From an uncultured Acholeplasmatales bacterium (GTDB taxonomy: Bacteria > Bacillota_I > Bacilli_A > Acholeplasmatales > Anaeroplasmataceae), in contig CALUXI010000010.1 of the NCBI GenBank assembly GCA_944324705.1, forward strand, positions 1 through 61,974: 61,974 nucleotides of DNA. Direction: 5' to 3'. The notes under the pieces are model-generated. The model did not search any database. It worked only from the letters and a program-made list of their open reading frames with translations, and was not told where the DNA came from. The translations under genes were made by a program, and so were the position numbers. Each line of letters begins with the position of its first letter. Position 1 is the first letter of the stretch. This document shows, in pieces, positions 34,465 through 44,402 of this stretch.

Positions 34465-35745
34465 ATGATTACTGAAAAATTAGAACATAGCCGTGTTAAG
34501 GCAACATTTGATGTAACAAAAGATGAATTTGAAACAGCATTAGACTATTCTTTTAAGAAAAATGTAGAAAAAGTTACAATTAAAGGTTTTAGAAAAGGTA
34601 AGGCTCCTCGTGACATTTTTGAAAAATTATATGGCGTAGAAGCATTATATGAAGATGCTTTAGACTATGTATTAAATAATAAATTAATGGAAATCTATAA
34701 AGATGAAACATTAAAAAATGAAGTTGTTGGTGGTTTTGTACCTGAAATTGATAAAGATGAAAAAATCGAAAGAGGACATGATTTCAAAGTAAGTATTATT
34801 TTTGATGTTCGTCCTGAATTTAATTTACCTCAATATAAAGGTGTAGAAGTAAAAGAAGCTGACACTACTGTTTCTCAAGAAGATATTGATAATGCTATAA
34901 ATAATTTATTAAAACCAAAAGCTAAAAAAGAACCAAAAGAAGATAAAACAATTGCATTAGGTGATTATGCTAAATTCGATTTCAAAGGTTTTGTAAATGA
35001 TGAAGCTTTTGAAGGTGGCGAAGCTAAAGATTATGAATTAAAAATTGGTTCAAATCAATTTATTCCAGGTTTTGAAGCACAAATGGTTGGAATGAAAGAA
35101 GGGGAAACTAAAGATATTAATGTTACTTTCCCAGAAAACTATGGTGCCGAAAATTTAGCTGGTAAACCTGCAAAATTTGAAGTTACTGTTCATCAAGTAT
35201 TAGTTGAAATTTTACCTGAATTAAATGATGATTTTGTTAAGAGTTTAAATATTAAAGATGTTAATACTAAAGATGAATTAGTAGCTTATGAAGAAAAAGA
35301 ATTAAAAGCTAGAAAAGAAACTGCTGAAAAAGATCGTCAAACAAATGAAATTATTAATAAAATTTTAGATAATACAGTTATTGATATGCCTGCTTCAATG
35401 ATTAATTCACGTGTAGATGCAATGCGTAAACAATATGAAAATCAAGCTAAAATGTATAACATCCCATTTGATACATTCTTATCACTTATGGGTTTAGATA
35501 AAGAAAAATTTGAAACAGAAACTTATGAACATGGTAAACGTAATGCTATTTTCAGTGAAGTTATGTCAAGAATAATTGAAGAAGAAAAGTTAGCTCCAAG
35601 TGAAGAAGAATTAAAAGAAGCTTTAGGTATTACGGAAGAGAATAAGAAGAAAGTAACACCTGAAGAATATGATAGTGCTTTCTCTCGTTTAGCATATGAT
35701 CATGTCGTTAAGTTCTTATTAGATAACGCTACATATACAAAGTAA
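34465..35745 (+). CDS. tig: Trigger factor
   Basis: Trigger factor is the ribosome-associated chaperone and prolyl isomerase that meets nascent chains at the exit tunnel. From ATG 34465 (RBS AAAGGAAG) the protein has 426 residues. It contains an N-terminal ribosome-binding domain with the GFRKGKAPRD signature (about 44-53), a central FKBP domain (LGDYAKFDFKGF...NQFIPGFEAQMVGM) and a helical C-terminal cradle. An in-frame TTG at 34444 lacks an RBS. It precedes lon, a common quality-control neighbourhood, but each has its own promoter and terminator. Confidence 0.96.
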   Translation: MITEKLEHSRVKATFDVTKDEFETALDYSFKKNVEKVTIKGFRKGKAPRDIFEKLYGVEALYEDALDYVLNNKLMEIYKDETLKNEVVGGFVPEIDKDEKIERGHDFKVSIIFDVRPEFNLPQYKGVEVKEADTTVSQEDIDNAINNLLKPKAKKEPKEDKTIALGDYAKFDFKGFVNDEAFEGGEAKDYELKIGSNQFIPGFEAQMVGMKEGETKDINVTFPENYGAENLAGKPAKFEVTVHQVLVEILPELNDDFVKSLNIKDVNTKDELVAYEEKELKARKETAEKDRQTNEIINKILDNTVIDMPASMINSRVDAMRKQYENQAKMYNIPFDTFLSLMGLDKEKFETETYEHGKRNAIFSEVMSRIIEEEKLAPSEEELKEALGITEENKKKVTPEEYDSAFSRLAYDHVVKFLLDNATYTK

Positions 35746-35751
35746 TTAATT

Positions 35752-35772
35752 AGGACCATTTGGTCCTTTTTA
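35752..35772 (+). terminator. Terminator of tig
   Basis: AGGACCA-TT-TGGTCCT hairpin followed by TTTTATTA. Confidence 0.85.
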
Positions 35773-35811
35773 TTATAAGTTTATAGCATTTTATTCTCTT
35801 TTTTAAATAAT

Positions 35812-35852
35812 TTTGGCAAACACCTTGCAATAGTGCCAAATTATGATATAAT
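35812..35852 (+). promoter_or_regulatory. lon promoter with overlapping palindromic operator
   Basis: TTGCAA (35825-35830), 16 bp, TATAAT (35847-35852) forms a good sigma-A promoter. A perfect inverted repeat TTTGGCA (35812-35818) N15 TGCCAAA (35834-35840) brackets the -35 box, as a repressor site would. It is neither the CIRCE (HrcA) nor the CtsR consensus. Confidence 0.55.
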
Positions 35853-35924
35853 ATGATGCTGTAGGAGTTTAGACTCCAAATATTTAAGAAAGGAGTTTAA
35901 TCAATTTTATTGATTAGTGATACT

Positions 35925-38228
35925 ATGCAAGATAATAAATTAATTTTACCTGCAATAGCCATTAGAGGCTTAGTTCCGCTTCCTAATTGTGATTTTAGAA
36001 TTGAAGTAGGACGAGAAATTTCCAAACAAGCTTTAGAAGCTGCTGAAAAGATATATGGTGGTAATGTTTGCTTAGTTATTCAAAAGAATCCTAACAATTT
36101 AGATATAACTGAGGACAATCTATATCCAGTTGCTGTTTTAGCTAAAGTACAACTAAAGCTTAAAATGCCTAATGGTAATTATAAAGTAAAATTTAAAGTT
36201 GATAAAAGAGTAAATGTTTTAAAATATGAAGAAAAAGAGCCATATTTGTTAGTAGAATATGAAGAAATAAACTCTATTTCTTTAGGCGATGAAGAAGAAT
36301 TAGCCTTAGTAAGAAAAGTCCTTGAAGTATTTCAAAAAGAAGGTAAAAATTTCTTAATTGCTCCTGAAGAAGTAGCAAGATTATTACAAAGTGGGTTAAC
36401 CACTGAACAAACTGCTGATGTTATTGCTTATTTCTTAAAGACTCAAGACAAATATAAATATTTAGCAGAAGTTTCGGTTGCTCGTCGTTTAGAAATGATT
36501 TTAGAGGACGCTGCTAAAGAAAAAAATATTATTGAAATCGAAAATAAGATTAATGAAGATGTAAAAAAATCTATTGATGAAAGTCAAAAAGAATATTATT
36601 TAAGAGAAAAGATGCGTGCTATTCAAACTGAATTAGGTGATAAAGCTAGACAGGATGAAGAAGTTGAAGAACTTAGGAAAAAAATCGCTGAAGCAAAAAT
36701 GCCTAAAAAGATTGAAGAAAAAGCCTATAAAGAATTAGAAAGATATGCTAATACTAATAATCAAATGGCTGAATCTGGTATAATTAGAAACTATTTAGAC
36801 TTTTTAATTAATTTACCTTGGTATAAACAAACAGAAGATACAACAGACTTAAATGCAGTTAAAGCGGCTTTAGATAAAAATCATTATGGTTTGACTAAAG
36901 TAAAAGAAAGAATAATTGAGTATTTAGCTGTTAAAATGATGACTGGTAAAAATCCTTCTACTATATTATGTTTTGCTGGTCCTCCTGGAGTTGGTAAAAC
37001 TAGTTTAGCTAAAAGTATTGCTGAAGCTTTAGGACGTAACTTTATTAAACAAAGTCTAGGTGGGGTGCGTGATGAATCAGAAATTAGAGGTCATAGACGT
37101 ACTTATGTTGGAGCCTTACCAGGTAGAATTTTAAAAGGCATGAAAGATGCCGGAACTATTAATCCCGTTTTCTTATTAGACGAAATTGATAAGATGGCGT
37201 CTGATTATAGAGGAGACCCAGCTGCAGCTATGCTTGAGGTTTTAGATCCAGAACAAAATAATAATTTCTCTGATAACTATGTTGAAGAGGCCTATGATTT
37301 GTCACAAGTTATGTTCATAACTACAGCTAATAGCCTTGAAGAAATTCCTGGACCACTTCGCGATAGAATGGAAATAATTGAATTATCAAGTTACACAGAA
37401 TATGAAAAGTTTAACATTGGCTTTAAACATTTATTACCAAAAGAATTAAAAAATCATGGCTTAAAACCAGAAGATTTAACAATTACTGATGAAGCTATGC
37501 TTAAAATAATTCAAGGTTACACTAGAGAAGCTGGGGTCAGAGAATTAGATCGTATGATTTCATCAATTTGTCGTAAAACTGTAAAAAATATTTTAATAAA
37601 TCAAGCAAAAAATACTATTGTTACTCCTGATAATTTATTCGACTATTTAGGTAAAGTAAGGTTTTTCAACAATGAAGGCAGAGAAAAAGGTCAAGTTGGA
37701 ATCGTTACAGGACTAGCATATACGACATTTGGTGGTGATACTTTAGATATCGAGGTCACTACATATCCTGGTAAAGGTGGTTTAATTTTAACTGGTAAAT
37801 TAGGTGATGTAATGAAAGAGTCAGCACAAGCCGGCTTGTCTTATGTTAAATCACATGCTAAGGAATTAAATATAAATGTTGATTTTGCTAACACTGATAT
37901 TCACATCCATGTGCCAGAAGGTGCAGTTCCTAAAGATGGTCCTTCAGCTGGTGTTACATTAATTACAGCTTTAGTAAGTGCTCTATCAAATCGACCTGTA
38001 CCATCTAATATTGGTATGACCGGAGAAATAACTTTAAGAGGTAGTGTTTTACCTATTGGAGGCTTAAGAGAAAAATCTATTGCGGCAGTTAGAACTGGTT
38101 TAAAACGCATTTATATACCACAAGAAAATGAACGTGATTTAGATGAAGTGCCAGAAGAAGTTAAAGAAAAGTTAGAAATAATTCCAATTAATAATATATC
38201 TGAATTATTAAATAGTATATTCAATTAG
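35925..38228 (+). CDS. lon: ATP-dependent protease Lon
   Basis: Lon degrades misfolded and regulatory proteins. The product (767 residues from ATG 35925) has the N-terminal LON substrate domain ([14 protein letters not shown]), an AAA+ module with Walker [10 protein letters not shown] and Walker [10 protein letters not shown], and a C-terminal protease domain with the Ser-Lys dyad in PKDGPSAG and LREKSIAA. The start is uncertain. GGAG at 35892-35895 is 14 bp from an in-frame TTG (35910) and 29 bp from the ATG. A hairpin ATCAAT-TTT-ATTGAT covers the TTG, and another, GGAGT-TTAG-ACTCC (about 35864-35877), lies upstream, suggesting translational control. Confidence 0.95.
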   Translation: MQDNKLILPAIAIRGLVPLPNCDFRIEVGREISKQALEAAEKIYGGNVCLVIQKNPNNLDITEDNLYPVAVLAKVQLKLKMPNGNYKVKFKVDKRVNVLKYEEKEPYLLVEYEEINSISLGDEEELALVRKVLEVFQKEGKNFLIAPEEVARLLQSGLTTEQTADVIAYFLKTQDKYKYLAEVSVARRLEMILEDAAKEKNIIEIENKINEDVKKSIDESQKEYYLREKMRAIQTELGDKARQDEEVEELRKKIAEAKMPKKIEEKAYKELERYANTNNQMAESGIIRNYLDFLINLPWYKQTEDTTDLNAVKAALDKNHYGLTKVKERIIEYLAVKMMTGKNPSTILCFAGPPGVGKTSLAKSIAEALGRNFIKQSLGGVRDESEIRGHRRTYVGALPGRILKGMKDAGTINPVFLLDEIDKMASDYRGDPAAAMLEVLDPEQNNNFSDNYVEEAYDLSQVMFITTANSLEEIPGPLRDRMEIIELSSYTEYEKFNIGFKHLLPKELKNHGLKPEDLTITDEAMLKIIQGYTREAGVRELDRMISSICRKTVKNILINQAKNTIVTPDNLFDYLGKVRFFNNEGREKGQVGIVTGLAYTTFGGDTLDIEVTTYPGKGGLILTGKLGDVMKESAQAGLSYVKSHAKELNINVDFANTDIHIHVPEGAVPKDGPSAGVTLITALVSALSNRPVPSNIGMTGEITLRGSVLPIGGLREKSIAAVRTGLKRIYIPQENERDLDEVPEEVKEKLEIIPINNISELLNSIFN

Positions 38229-38250
38229 ATGTAGGTGACTACATCTTTTT
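38227..38250 (+). terminator. Terminator of lon
   Basis: AGATGTAG-GTGA-CTACATCT hairpin with T run; overlaps the stop codon. Confidence 0.85.
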
Positions 38251-38327
38251 GGCTCTATTAAAACAATTTTGTTTATCTAAATAAATAGATATGTTATAAT
38301 TATTCAAACTAAATTAAGGAATTTTAT

Positions 38328-38990
38328 ATGGAAATATTATACGAAGATAATCAAATACTAGTTGCTTATAAAGAAAAAGGTGTCTTAGCTCAAAGTGATG
38401 GTTCTAATAAATTAGATATTTTAACTTTAGCTAAAGATTATATTAAAAAGAAATACAATAAACCAGGTAATGTATATTTGGGTTTAGTTCATCGTTTGGA
38501 TTTAAATACGGAAGGGTTAATGGTTTTAGCAAGAACTAGTAAAGCGGCTAAAAGATTAAGTCTAGATATCAGTAATCACGTTAACTTTAATAAGAAATAT
38601 CTAGCTATTGTTGAAGGTATTCCTAAGGGAAATAGTATCAAATCTTATTTAGAGAAGGATGAAAAAAATAAAAAAGCTTATCTTAGTCCAAATGGTAAAT
38701 TGGCTTTATTAGATTATAAAGTTCTTAAATCATTTATTTTTAACAATAATAAATTAAGTATAGTAGATATAGATTTACAGACTGGTCGTTTTCATCAAAT
38801 TAGATGCCAATTTGCAAGCATTTCTCATCCTTTATTTGGGGATAAAAAATATGGTTCAAAAAACACATATGATTATCCTGTTTTGCAAGCATATAGTTTA
38901 AGTTTTAACCATCCAGTAAGTAAAGAATTATTAACTTTTACTAAGGTTGATTATAATAATTTATTTAAGAATATTGAGGGATTATTATGA
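38328..38990 (+). CDS. RluA-family pseudouridine synthase
   Basis: The 220-residue enzyme isomerises uridine to pseudouridine in rRNA or tRNA. The catalytic motif is VHRLDLNTEGLMVLAR (Asp of HRLD) and the TGRFHQIRCQFA segment is conserved. It lacks an N-terminal S4 domain, as in short RluA/YhcT-type members; its target cannot be inferred. The stop overlaps the next start (ATGA). Confidence 0.92.
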   Translation: MEILYEDNQILVAYKEKGVLAQSDGSNKLDILTLAKDYIKKKYNKPGNVYLGLVHRLDLNTEGLMVLARTSKAAKRLSLDISNHVNFNKKYLAIVEGIPKGNSIKSYLEKDEKNKKAYLSPNGKLALLDYKVLKSFIFNNNKLSIVDIDLQTGRFHQIRCQFASISHPLFGDKKYGSKNTYDYPVLQAYSLSFNHPVSKELLTFTKVDYNNLFKNIEGLL

Positions 38991-39937
38991 AATTAAGTGT
39001 AAATAATGTATTAACTTTAAAAAATTTAGCTGGACCTAATAATATTAATTTAAAGACATTAGAGGGTCTATATAGTATTGAATTAAATTTAGTTGGTGAT
39101 GAATTATTTATTAAAAATGCTGATGATACTGTCATCTATAATTTGAATATAATTATCAATAAATTAATAGAAGTAATCGAATTGGGTGCCAAAATAACAC
39201 CTAGAGATATTGTTTATTTAAATAATCTAGTGATTAATCATGAGGATGACAAATTTATTAAATTATATCAAAATAAAAAAGCTGTCTGCTACACTTATAA
39301 TAATAAACCTATTTATCCTAAAACCATTAAACAAATAGAATATATTAAATTATTAGATAAATTAAATATATTATTTAGTTTAGGGGCTGCCGGAACCGGT
39401 AAAACATATCTAGCAATAGCTTATGCTGTAAATTTGCTAAAAAATAATCAAATCGGTAAAATAATTTTAACTAGACCAGCTGTTGAAGCAGGGGAAAATT
39501 TAGGGTTTTTACCTGGTGATTTAAAGGAAAAAGTTGATCCTTATTTAAGACCACTATATGATGCTTTATACGATACTTTAGGACTTGAACAAACTGAAGA
39601 TTTAATAAGTAAAAATATAATTGAAATAGCTCCGTTAGCTTATATGAGAGGTAGGACCTTGGAGCATGCTTTTATAATATTAGATGAGGCACAAAATGCT
39701 ACTTGTGAACAAATAAAAATGTTTTTAACTAGACTTGGTTTCAATTCAAAAATGGTTATTACAGGAGATCCTAGTCAAGTTGATTTAAAGGATGCCCGTT
39801 TATCTGGACTTAAATTTTCAGCTGATTTATTAAAAGATATTGAAGGAATTGGTTGCCTAAATTTTACTAGTATAGATGTAGTTAGACACCCTTTAGTTGG
39901 GAAAATAATTGATGCCTTTGCAAAAGCGAAAAAGTAA
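38987..39937 (+). CDS. PhoH-like ATPase (YbeZ type)
   Basis: A 316-residue P-loop ATPase of the PhoH family, related to RNA metabolism and often adjacent to ybeY (absent here). Walker A is GAAGTGKTYLA and Walker B is FIILDEAQN. The family block RPAVEAGENLGFLPGDLKEK and a C-terminal DVVRHPLVGKIIDAF are present. It is translationally coupled to the pseudouridine synthase gene by ATGA and lies just upstream of pnp, consistent with an RNA-processing cluster. Confidence 0.93.
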   Translation: MKLSVNNVLTLKNLAGPNNINLKTLEGLYSIELNLVGDELFIKNADDTVIYNLNIIINKLIEVIELGAKITPRDIVYLNNLVINHEDDKFIKLYQNKKAVCYTYNNKPIYPKTIKQIEYIKLLDKLNILFSLGAAGTGKTYLAIAYAVNLLKNNQIGKIILTRPAVEAGENLGFLPGDLKEKVDPYLRPLYDALYDTLGLEQTEDLISKNIIEIAPLAYMRGRTLEHAFIILDEAQNATCEQIKMFLTRLGFNSKMVITGDPSQVDLKDARLSGLKFSADLLKDIEGIGCLNFTSIDVVRHPLVGKIIDAFAKAKK

Positions 39938-40017
39938 GAAAAATTTATCGCATATTTCATGAAATTATGCTATAATACACTTTGAATTAATTTAAGAGAA
40001 AGAATAGGAGAACGTTA

Positions 40018-42153
40018 ATGAGTGAAGTAAAACGTTTTGAGATGGAGTGGGCGGGACGTCCTCTCGTGGTTGAAATCGGTGAGGTAGCAAAACAAGCTAA
40101 TGGTGCTTGTGTAGTTACATATGGTGGAAGTACCGTTTTATCTTGTGTATGTTCTAGTGATGAAGTTAGTTCACAAGACTTTTTTCCACTAATGGTTCTA
40201 TATCAAGAAAAATTATATGCTGCAGGTAAAATACCTGGTGGTTTCTTAAGAAGAGAAGGTAGACCAACTGAACACGAAACTTTAGTTTCACGTTTAATTG
40301 ATAGACCAATTCGACCTTTATTTGCGGAAGGCTTTAGAAATGAAGTTCAAGTAATAAATACTGTTTTATCAAGTGATCCTGACTGTTCACCGGCTATGGC
40401 AGCTATGCTTGGTTCTTCAATAGCTTTAATGATTTCTAGTATTCCTTTTGAAGGTCCTATTGCTGGAGTTGTTGTTGGTTTAATAGATGGTAAATTTATT
40501 ATTAACCCTACTCCAAGTCAACTTGAAATATCTGATTTAAATTTAACAGTTGCTGGTACTTATGAAGCTATTAATATGGTTGAAGCTGGTGCTCGTTTTG
40601 TTGATGAAGATACAATGTGGGAAGCTTTAAAGTTTGGTCATGCTGAAATTAAACGTTTATGTGAATTTGAAAATGAAATCACTAAAGCTTGTGGCAAAGA
40701 AAAAGTTCAAGTTGAATTATTTGAATTAGATAAAGAAATAGAAAAAGAAGTTAGAGCTTATGCTGAAGAAAATATGAAAAAGGCTATCCGTATTGAGGAT
40801 AAATTAGAGCGTTATAAAGCTATTGATGAGGTAGAAGAAGACGCTGTTAATCATTTTGATGAGAAAGTATTTATAACTGAAGTTGGTGGCATAAAAGTAT
40901 TAGATACAGAAGCTAAAGCTTTATACTTAAAAAATGTAAAAGTGACTTTAGAAAACATTTTACATGAAGAAGTAAGACATATGATTGCTGTTGAAAAGAT
41001 TAGACCTGATGGTCGTATGTTAGATGAAATTAGACCATTATCTAGTCGTATTGATGTCTTACCACGTACCCATGGTAGTGCTTTATTTACTCGTGGACAA
41101 ACTCAATCACTAGGTGTTGTAACTTTAGGACCTTTATCAGATAATCAAATCATTGATGGTTTAGGATTAGAAGATGCAAAGAGATTTATGTTACATTATA
41201 ATTTTCCACAATTTTCAGTTGGGGAAACAGGTCGTTATGGTTCACCAGGTCGTAGAGAAATTGGTCATGGCGCTTTAGGTGAAAGAGCCTTATCTTATGT
41301 TATTCCGTCAGAAGAAGAATTCCCATATACTATAAGGGTGGTATCAGAAATTTTAGAATCTAATGGTTCATCAAGCCAAGCTACTATTTGTTCTGGTACT
41401 TTAGCTTTAATGGCAGCCGGTGTACCTATTAAAGCTCCAGTTGCTGGTATAGCAATGGGCTTAATTATGCAAGATGAAGCCAATTATACTATCTTAACTG
41501 ATATCCAAGGTATGGAAGACCATTTAGGCGATATGGACTTTAAGGTAGCTGGTACTCGCGACGGTATTACTGCTTTGCAAATGGATATAAAAATTAAAGG
41601 TATAACTTATCAAATTTTAAAAGAAGCCTTAGCTCAAGCTAAAAAGGGAAGATTACAAATTTTAGATCATATGGCTTTAACTATAGCTGAACCTCGAAAA
41701 GAATTATCACAATATGCACCTAAAGTTGTAACATCTATTATCAACCCTGATAAGATTCGTGATGTCATTGGTGCTGGTGGTAAAATTATTAATCAAATTA
41801 TTGAAAAATTTGATAATGTTAAGATTGATATTGAACAAGATGGTCGCTTATATGTAATGCATAGTAATATGGATACTGCAAAAGCTTGTTTAAAATATAT
41901 TGAAGACTTGGTTCGTGAAGTTGAAGTTGGTAAAGTATATGAAGGTAAAGTAACAAGAATCGAAAAATATGGTGTCTTTATTGAATTATGGCCTGGTTGT
42001 GAAGGTTTATGTCACATTTCTAAACTAGCAAAAGACAGGGTTGCTAAATGTGAAGATGTTGTATCTCTAGGCGACATTATTCTAGTTAAATGTATTGGCG
42101 TTAATGAAAAAGGTCAAATTGATCTTTCTCGTAAGGATGCTATTAAAGAATAA
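40018..42153 (+). CDS. pnp: Polyribonucleotide nucleotidyltransferase (PNPase)
   Basis: PNPase degrades RNA phosphorolytically from the 3' end and, with RNase J and helicases, forms the degradosome. The 711 residues hold two RNase PH domains ([14 protein letters not shown] and [18 protein letters not shown] phosphate-binding signatures), an intervening helical domain, a KH domain ([15 protein letters not shown]) and a C-terminal S1 domain ([15 protein letters not shown]). Full length. RBS AGGAGAACG precedes ATG 40018, with its own -10 TATAAT about 45 bp upstream. Confidence 0.97.
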   Translation: MSEVKRFEMEWAGRPLVVEIGEVAKQANGACVVTYGGSTVLSCVCSSDEVSSQDFFPLMVLYQEKLYAAGKIPGGFLRREGRPTEHETLVSRLIDRPIRPLFAEGFRNEVQVINTVLSSDPDCSPAMAAMLGSSIALMISSIPFEGPIAGVVVGLIDGKFIINPTPSQLEISDLNLTVAGTYEAINMVEAGARFVDEDTMWEALKFGHAEIKRLCEFENEITKACGKEKVQVELFELDKEIEKEVRAYAEENMKKAIRIEDKLERYKAIDEVEEDAVNHFDEKVFITEVGGIKVLDTEAKALYLKNVKVTLENILHEEVRHMIAVEKIRPDGRMLDEIRPLSSRIDVLPRTHGSALFTRGQTQSLGVVTLGPLSDNQIIDGLGLEDAKRFMLHYNFPQFSVGETGRYGSPGRREIGHGALGERALSYVIPSEEEFPYTIRVVSEILESNGSSSQATICSGTLALMAAGVPIKAPVAGIAMGLIMQDEANYTILTDIQGMEDHLGDMDFKVAGTRDGITALQMDIKIKGITYQILKEALAQAKKGRLQILDHMALTIAEPRKELSQYAPKVVTSIINPDKIRDVIGAGGKIINQIIEKFDNVKIDIEQDGRLYVMHSNMDTAKACLKYIEDLVREVEVGKVYEGKVTRIEKYGVFIELWPGCEGLCHISKLAKDRVAKCEDVVSLGDIILVKCIGVNEKGQIDLSRKDAIKE

Positions 42154-42173
42154 GGGGTTAGCCCCCTTTTTTG
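42152..42173 (+). terminator. Terminator of pnp
   Basis: AAGGGG-TTAGC-CCCCTT hairpin with T run. Confidence 0.85.
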
Positions 42174-42186
42174 ATAAAGGAGTAAT

Positions 42187-42993
42187 ATGGAAAATTTTTT
42201 AAATAATATAAAGAGCTTTTTTGGCGATGCTCTATTTAATTTCTTAAATGGAATAATTGCCTTAGTTATAGGATTTATTATTCTTAAACTACTTAGATTT
42301 ATCATTAAAAAAGTCTTAACAAGACTACCTATCAATACAACAATTGCCACTTTTTTAAATAGTATATTATCTGCTGTTTTATATTTGATATATATTTTAA
42401 TTGTTTTAAGTGCCTTTGGTATTAATACTAATGGTGTAGTTGCTCTAGTAGGTTCAGTAGGGGTAGCAATTGGCTTAGCTTTAAAAGATTCATTGTCTAA
42501 TATAGCTAATGGTATTATGTTAGTTACTATGAAACCATTTAATGTTGGGGATTTTGTAGAAGTTAATGGCACATCTGGTACTGTTATTGCTATACATATG
42601 ATTAGTACAGTTCTACAAACCACAGATAATAAAGTTATTACTATTCCAAATAATGAAGTTTTATCTAATAATATAGTTAATTATAATGCTATGACAACTA
42701 GAAGATTAGATATGGTAGTTAGTGTAAGTTATGATACAGATATCGATTTAGCTAAAAATACAATTTTAGAATTAGTAGAAAAAGATAACCGAATATTTAG
42801 TGATCCTGCACCTGTTTGTGAACTTGATAAAATGAATGAATCATCACTTGATTTTACTTTAAGAGTTTGGCTAAAAAGTAGTGATTATCACAATGTTCGT
42901 TGGGACTTAAATCAAAAAATTATCAAAACATTTAATAAAAAGAATATTGAAATACCTTATAATCAATTAGATATAAGAGTAAGAAAGGATTAA
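42187..42993 (+). CDS. mscS: Small-conductance mechanosensitive channel MscS
   Basis: MscS opens under membrane tension to release solutes during hypo-osmotic shock. The 268 residues have three N-terminal transmembrane helices, the pore helix with VALVGSVGVAIGLALKDSLSNIANG, the beta domain (PFNVGDFVEVNGTSGTV) and a C-terminal alpha/beta domain ending in a short amphipathic tail. The gene starts 14 bp after the pnp terminator and is followed 1 bp later by an exported protein gene. Confidence 0.95.
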   Translation: MENFLNNIKSFFGDALFNFLNGIIALVIGFIILKLLRFIIKKVLTRLPINTTIATFLNSILSAVLYLIYILIVLSAFGINTNGVVALVGSVGVAIGLALKDSLSNIANGIMLVTMKPFNVGDFVEVNGTSGTVIAIHMISTVLQTTDNKVITIPNNEVLSNNIVNYNAMTTRRLDMVVSVSYDTDIDLAKNTILELVEKDNRIFSDPAPVCELDKMNESSLDFTLRVWLKSSDYHNVRWDLNQKIIKTFNKKNIEIPYNQLDIRVRKD

Positions 42994-42994
42994 G

Positions 42995-43987
42995 ATGAAA
43001 AGAATTATTAGTCTTATAATCTTGTTAATTACTCTAATAACAACTACTGGGGTAAAGGCTTTTAATATTGAAACTAGTAATGATTTAAATATAAATATTT
43101 TAAGTTCTACTAAAACTTTTACAATAACAAACGAATATACTGATATTTATTATAACACTGATAAATTAATTTTAATCAATAATGAATTTCACATAATTGA
43201 TCCAACTACAACAAGAATAATAATTAAAGACAATGATGATTTGACTACTATTAATTTAAATTTTGTTTCTCCAACTGTTGAAGAAATAAGTTTGAAAAAA
43301 AATAATGATTATTATTATGTTTATTATAATAATGAAATATTATATGGGGATTTTAATTTTATTGTTGATGATAAAGAAGTAACGGCTTTATGTGCAAGTG
43401 GAAATGTAGTTAGTTTAAATTATAATGATAGTATAATAACTATTAATTCTAATAATAATCGTAGTATATTTAGTGAATATTTTATTTTAATATTAGGTTT
43501 ATCATTACTATTTTTAATAATTTTATACTTAGTATATTTATTTATTCCTAAAAATCATTATAAAAAATTAACGAAATATGCTAAAAAAATATTAAATTAT
43601 TATCAAAAAGATAGAAGTAATAAACAAATCTTATTTAATACTAAAGTAGGATTAATCAATATAAGTACAGCATTTAGAGGTATACCTAGTAGTGATCCTA
43701 AATATGATGAAATAAAAAACATTATAAATAAAATGAATTTAGCAATGGAAAATTTGTTAAAAATAGATTATTTTAAAAATAATTATGACATTAAAGATTA
43801 TTTTAAATTTAAATTAGAACTCTTAATTAAAACTTTAGATAATGGTAATTATAGTTATAAAGAGAAAAAAGAAGAGGTAATAAAAAAGATTAATATTTTA
43901 AAACCCGAACAAATGGATAAGGAACAAGAAGATGCTTATCATTATTTAGAGGGTATTGGAATCATTAATAAAAAAGATAAGAATTAG
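42995..43987 (+). CDS. Membrane-anchored protein of unknown function
   Basis: This 330-residue protein starts with a cleavable-looking signal peptide (residues 1-22, ending GVKA). It has an extracellular beta-rich region to about 160, one transmembrane helix (about 163-187, FILILGLSLLFLIILYLVYLF) and a cytoplasmic helical domain of about 140 residues rich in Lys, Asn and Asp. I recognise no family. It is coupled to mscS (AGATG spacing), so a role in osmotic or envelope stress is a reasonable guess. Confidence 0.75.
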   Translation: MKRIISLIILLITLITTTGVKAFNIETSNDLNINILSSTKTFTITNEYTDIYYNTDKLILINNEFHIIDPTTTRIIIKDNDDLTTINLNFVSPTVEEISLKKNNDYYYVYYNNEILYGDFNFIVDDKEVTALCASGNVVSLNYNDSIITINSNNNRSIFSEYFILILGLSLLFLIILYLVYLFIPKNHYKKLTKYAKKILNYYQKDRSNKQILFNTKVGLINISTAFRGIPSSDPKYDEIKNIINKMNLAMENLLKIDYFKNNYDIKDYFKFKLELLIKTLDNGNYSYKEKKEEVIKKINILKPEQMDKEQEDAYHYLEGIGIINKKDKN

Positions 43988-44016
43988 TTGCAAAAATAAT
44001 TTATTATTGCTAAAAT
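43988..44016 (+). promoter_or_regulatory. rnpB promoter
   Basis: TTGCAA (43988-43993), 17 bp, TAAAAT (44011-44016), placed 7 bp before the expected 5' end of RNase P RNA. It overlaps the end of the upstream gene. Confidence 0.75.
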
Positions 44017-44022
44017 ACTAAA

Positions 44023-44349
44023 GCAATATGGTAATCGAGCAGAAATGTTAGGAAAGTCCATGCTAGCACAATCTGCGATGATTGTAGTGTTTGTGCTTAA
44101 GGAAAAAATAACTTAAGGCACCTTTTAGGTGACGGCGGATGAAATCTAAGTCGTAAGATATGATGTAATCTATAACGTGCCACAGAGACGAGTTATAGGG
44201 AAACCTATAAATGAAACGCGGTAAACCCCTCAAGCTAGAAATCCAAATTTTGGTAGGAGAGCTTAAACTGACGAAATGAAGTTAAGTTTAGGTCGCATAT
44301 TATGCGAAGATAGATGATTACCCTTGACAGAACATGGCTTATATATTGC
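44023..44349 (+). ncRNA. rnpB: RNase P RNA, bacterial class B
   Basis: The roughly 327-nt gene has the P1 helix GCAATAT/ATATTGC at its ends, the conserved AGGAAAGTCCATGC (CR I, about 44050), GTGCCACAGAGACGAG, GAAACGCGGTAAACCCC and the 3' ACAGAACATGGCTTA (CR V). Together these make a B-type (Firmicutes) RNase P RNA, the ribozyme that matures tRNA 5' ends. A dedicated promoter precedes it and a UUCG-loop terminator follows immediately. Confidence 0.97.
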
Positions 44350-44351
44350 AG

Positions 44352-44372
44352 GAGACCTTCGGGTCTCTTTTT
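44352..44372 (+). terminator. Terminator of rnpB
   Basis: GAGACC-TTCG-GGTCTC with T run: a UUCG tetraloop terminator. Confidence 0.9.
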
Positions 44373-44376
44373 AATT

Positions 44377-44402
44377 AAAAAAATGATGCAGGAGCATCAT
44401 TT
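44377..44402 (-). terminator. Terminator of the adh-aldh operon
   Basis: AAATGATGC/GCATCATTT hairpin; minus-strand T tail. Overlaps the aldehyde dehydrogenase stop codon. Confidence 0.85.

Noticed and set aside
35812-35852. CIRCE or CtsR operator before lon
   Set aside because: The inverted repeat TTTGGCA/TGCCAAA matches neither TTAGCACTC-N9-GAGTGCTAA nor the GGTCAAA heptads.
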